Below, piece by piece: positions 62,179 to 64,000 of a DNA stretch of 64,000 nucleotides. Within the stretch, counting starts at the first letter, position 1. The number at the start of each line of letters is the position of its first letter. The notes under the pieces are model-generated. The model had not been told where the DNA came from. It made no database searches and saw nothing but the letters and a program-made list of their open reading frames with translations. The position numbers and the translations under genes are program-made. The stretch comes from Burkholderiales bacterium (GTDB lineage: Bacteria > Pseudomonadota > Gammaproteobacteria > Burkholderiales > Burkholderiaceae_C): the NCBI GenBank assembly GCA_028868855.1, contig JAGWTR010000005.1:186001-250000 (forward strand), given 5' to 3'.

Positions 62179-64000
62179 TCACTCGGTCGTGGCAGCTTCC
62201 GTCTTGGGTCGATCGCTCTTCTTGGACGGGTGGATGTCCAGCTTGACTTCCGTCTCGCCTTCAGCATTTTCGACCACATCCACCGTCAGACGCCCACCAT
62301 CGACCAAGCGACCGAACAGCAACTCATCTGCCAAGGCACGACGGATCGTGTCCTGAATAAGTCTCTGCATCGGACGGGCGCCCATGAGCGGATCGAAACC
62401 CTTCTTGCCCAGGTGGTGCCGCAAGGCATCAGTGAAGGTGACCTCGACCTTCTTCTCAGCCAACTGGCTTTCGAGCTGCAGCAGGAACTTGTCAACCACA
62501 CGCAGGATAATTTCCTCGTCCAGCGGCTTGAAGCCCACGATGGCATCCAGGCGGTTACGGAACTCCGGCGTGAACAAACGCTTGATGTCGCCCATTTCGT
62601 CGCCCGCCTGGCGCTGCGTGGTGAATCCGATGGTCGACTTTTGCAGCGTCTCAGCACCTGCGTTGGTCGTCATGATGATCATCACGTTACGGAAGTCCGC
62701 CTTGCGCCCATTGCTGTCCGTCAAAGTGCCATGGTCCATCACCTGCAACAGTATGTTGAAAACATCGGGATGAGCCTTCTCAATTTCATCCAGCAGGAGC
62801 ACGCAATGCGGCTTCTTGGAGATGGCCTCGGTCAACAAACCACCCTGATCAAAACCAACATAGCCCGGAGGCGCCCCAATCAGGCGGCTGACCGCATGAC
62901 GCTCCATGTACTCGGACATGTCAAAGCGGATCAACTCAATCCCGAGGATGTAAGCCAGTTGTTTGGCCACCTCGGTTTTGCCCACCCCGGTTGGGCCGCT
63001 GAACAGGAATGAACCAATCGGCTTGTCAGGTCGACCCAAGCCGGAACGCGCCATTTTGATGGCCGCAGACAAGGCATCAATGGCCAAGTCCTGCCCGAAC
63101 ACCACACTCTTGAGGTCGCGGTCCAGGCTCTTGAGTTTGGAGCGGTCATCGTTGGACACGCTGGTGGACGGAACACGCGCGATTTTGGCCACGATCTCTT
63201 CAACCTCGGCACGCGTGATGGTCTTTTTCTGCTTGCTCTTGGGCAGGATGCGCTGCGCAGCACCCGCCTCGTCAATCACGTCGATGGCCTTGTCAGGCAG
63301 GTGCCGGTCATTGATGAATTTGGCCGACAATTCAGCCGCCGCTTGCAGAGCGCCCAATGCGTACTTGACGCTGTGATGCTCTTCGAAACGCGACTTCAGG
63401 CCTTTGAGAATTTCAATGGTCTGCTCGACGGAGGGCTCGACCACCTCGACCTTCTGGAATCGACGCGACAAGGCGGCATCCTTCTCGAAGATGCCACGGA
63501 ATTCGGCAAACGTGGTCGCGCCAATGCACTTGAGTTGCCCCGAACTGAGGGCCGGCTTGAGCAGGTTGCTGGCATCCAGCGTCCCCCCCGAAGCCGCGCC
63601 CGCACCAATCAGGGTGTGGATCTCATCGATGAACAAAATCGCGCCAGGCTGCTCCTTGAGTTGCTTGATGACGGCCTTGAGCCGTTGCTCGAAATCGCCG
63701 CGGTACTTGGTCCCGGCCAGCAAAGCGCCCATGTCAAGCGAATACACCTCGGCATCGGCCAGCACCTCGGGCACGTCCTTCTGCGTGATGCGCCAAGCCA
63801 AGCCCTCGGCAATCGCCGTCTTGCCAACGCCGGCTTCACCCACCAGCAACGGGTTGTTCTTGCGGCGGCGGCACAGCACCTGGATGACTCGCTCAACTTC
63901 CTGATCGCGCCCGATCAAGGGGTCGATCTTGCCGTCACGGGCCAGTTGATTGATGTTCTGCGTGTACTGCTCCAGTGGCGAGGCCTTGGGCTCGCTTTCC
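62179..64000 (-). CDS. clpA: ATP-dependent Clp protease ATP-binding subunit ClpA (5' end beyond window)
   Basis: ClpA is the AAA+ unfoldase that feeds N-end-rule and other substrates to ClpP. About 607 C-terminal codons are present. They hold the first AAA+ module (IGRDQEVERVIQVLCRR, Walker A LLVGEAGVGKTAIAEGLA, Walker B ILFIDEIHTLIGAGAA) and the second (GPTGVGKTEVAKQL, VLLLDEIEKAHPDVFN). A ClpP-contacting loop is expected in the C-terminal part, and a basic/acidic tail (SDRPKTEAATTE) ends the chain. The N-domain and start codon lie beyond base 64000, where clpS would be expected. It is convergent with lpxH. Confidence 0.96.
   Translation of the reverse strand, partial: ESEPKASPLEQYTQNINQLARDGKIDPLIGRDQEVERVIQVLCRRRKNNPLLVGEAGVGKTAIAEGLAWRITQKDVPEVLADAEVYSLDMGALLAGTKYRGDFEQRLKAVIKQLKEQPGAILFIDEIHTLIGAGAASGGTLDASNLLKPALSSGQLKCIGATTFAEFRGIFEKDAALSRRFQKVEVVEPSVEQTIEILKGLKSRFEEHHSVKYALGALQAAAELSAKFINDRHLPDKAIDVIDEAGAAQRILPKSKQKKTITRAEVEEIVAKIARVPSTSVSNDDRSKLKSLDRDLKSVVFGQDLAIDALSAAIKMARSGLGRPDKPIGSFLFSGPTGVGKTEVAKQLAYILGIELIRFDMSEYMERHAVSRLIGAPPGYVGFDQGGLLTEAISKKPHCVLLLDEIEKAHPDVFNILLQVMDHGTLTDSNGRKADFRNVMIIMTTNAGAETLQKSTIGFTTQRQAGDEMGDIKRLFTPEFRNRLDAIVGFKPLDEEIILRVVDKFLLQLESQLAEKKVEVTFTDALRHHLGKKGFDPLMGARPMQRLIQDTIRRALADELLFGRLVDGGRLTVDVVENAEGETEVKLDIHPSKKSDRPKTEAATTE

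Noticed and set aside
1-64000. CRISPR arrays, insertion sequences, prophage or integron features
   Set aside because: No spaced direct repeats, transposase or integrase coding sequence, or terminal inverted repeats were found on reading the window.

Overview
The window looks like the chromosome of a GC-rich betaproteobacterium of the Burkholderiales, most likely Comamonadaceae. The evidence is gene content and order: rimP-nusA-infB, and cysS-alkA-accA-tilS-lysC-tRNA-Ser. The family placement is an inference; I cannot name a genus. Nearly the whole window is coding, no gene-free gap exceeds 300 bases, and I saw no insertion sequence, prophage, integron or CRISPR array.

Layout. 1-4294 is housekeeping: the start of infB, then nusA and rimP on the minus strand, with fabI divergent. 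4301-11964 encodes a complete YejABEF-type peptide/muropeptide importer followed by an LD-carboxypeptidase. 12044-12361 is a small SHOCT-PspC protein. 12466-17650 is the most interesting block, a minus-strand operon with a group III truncated haemoglobin, a divergent CcoN, CcoO, a small membrane cytochrome c, NsrR, a SCO-like copper chaperone and a membrane protein. It is preceded by a strong candidate NsrR operator lying on its -10 box. I read it as a nitric-oxide-controlled haem-copper oxidase or NO-detoxification system. 17774-25973 holds catalase, a CDF cation exporter, an acetate kinase/MaoC-phosphate acyltransferase pair, and a FabR/DesT-like repressor divergent from a ferredoxin reductase-desaturase pair. 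26012-28540 is a P-type ATPase. 28617-32420 is a SHP/diheme cytochrome/cytochrome b561 operon with its own two-component system and a matching direct-repeat box.

32473-50131 is an accessory stress island: PaaK-like enzyme, phosphoribosyltransferase, two aminoglycoside-phosphotransferase-like kinases (one fused to a P-loop kinase), a PRPP-synthetase paralogue, a DHH phosphoesterase, a second Lon, flavodoxin, CBS protein, host-attachment protein, creatininase, beta-propeller protein, FmdE-like protein, Nramp-like transporter, flavin reductase, PEBP protein and a hydrolase. Five of its promoter regions carry FNR/Anr-type 14-bp boxes, which suggests a shared response to low oxygen. The island also carries a 16-codon remnant of a phaB-like gene. 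A scar made of an AraC-regulator tail and an FGGY-kinase tail follows at 50141-50481.

50556-64000 returns to core genes: quinone oxidoreductase, tRNA-Ser(GCT), lysC, tilS, accA, alkA, cysS, a TPR protein and L,D-transpeptidase pair, two cyclophilins, lpxH and most of clpA.

Taken together, much of the window outside the core blocks concerns respiration under low oxygen or NO, redox defence, and conserving or recycling cell material under stress.
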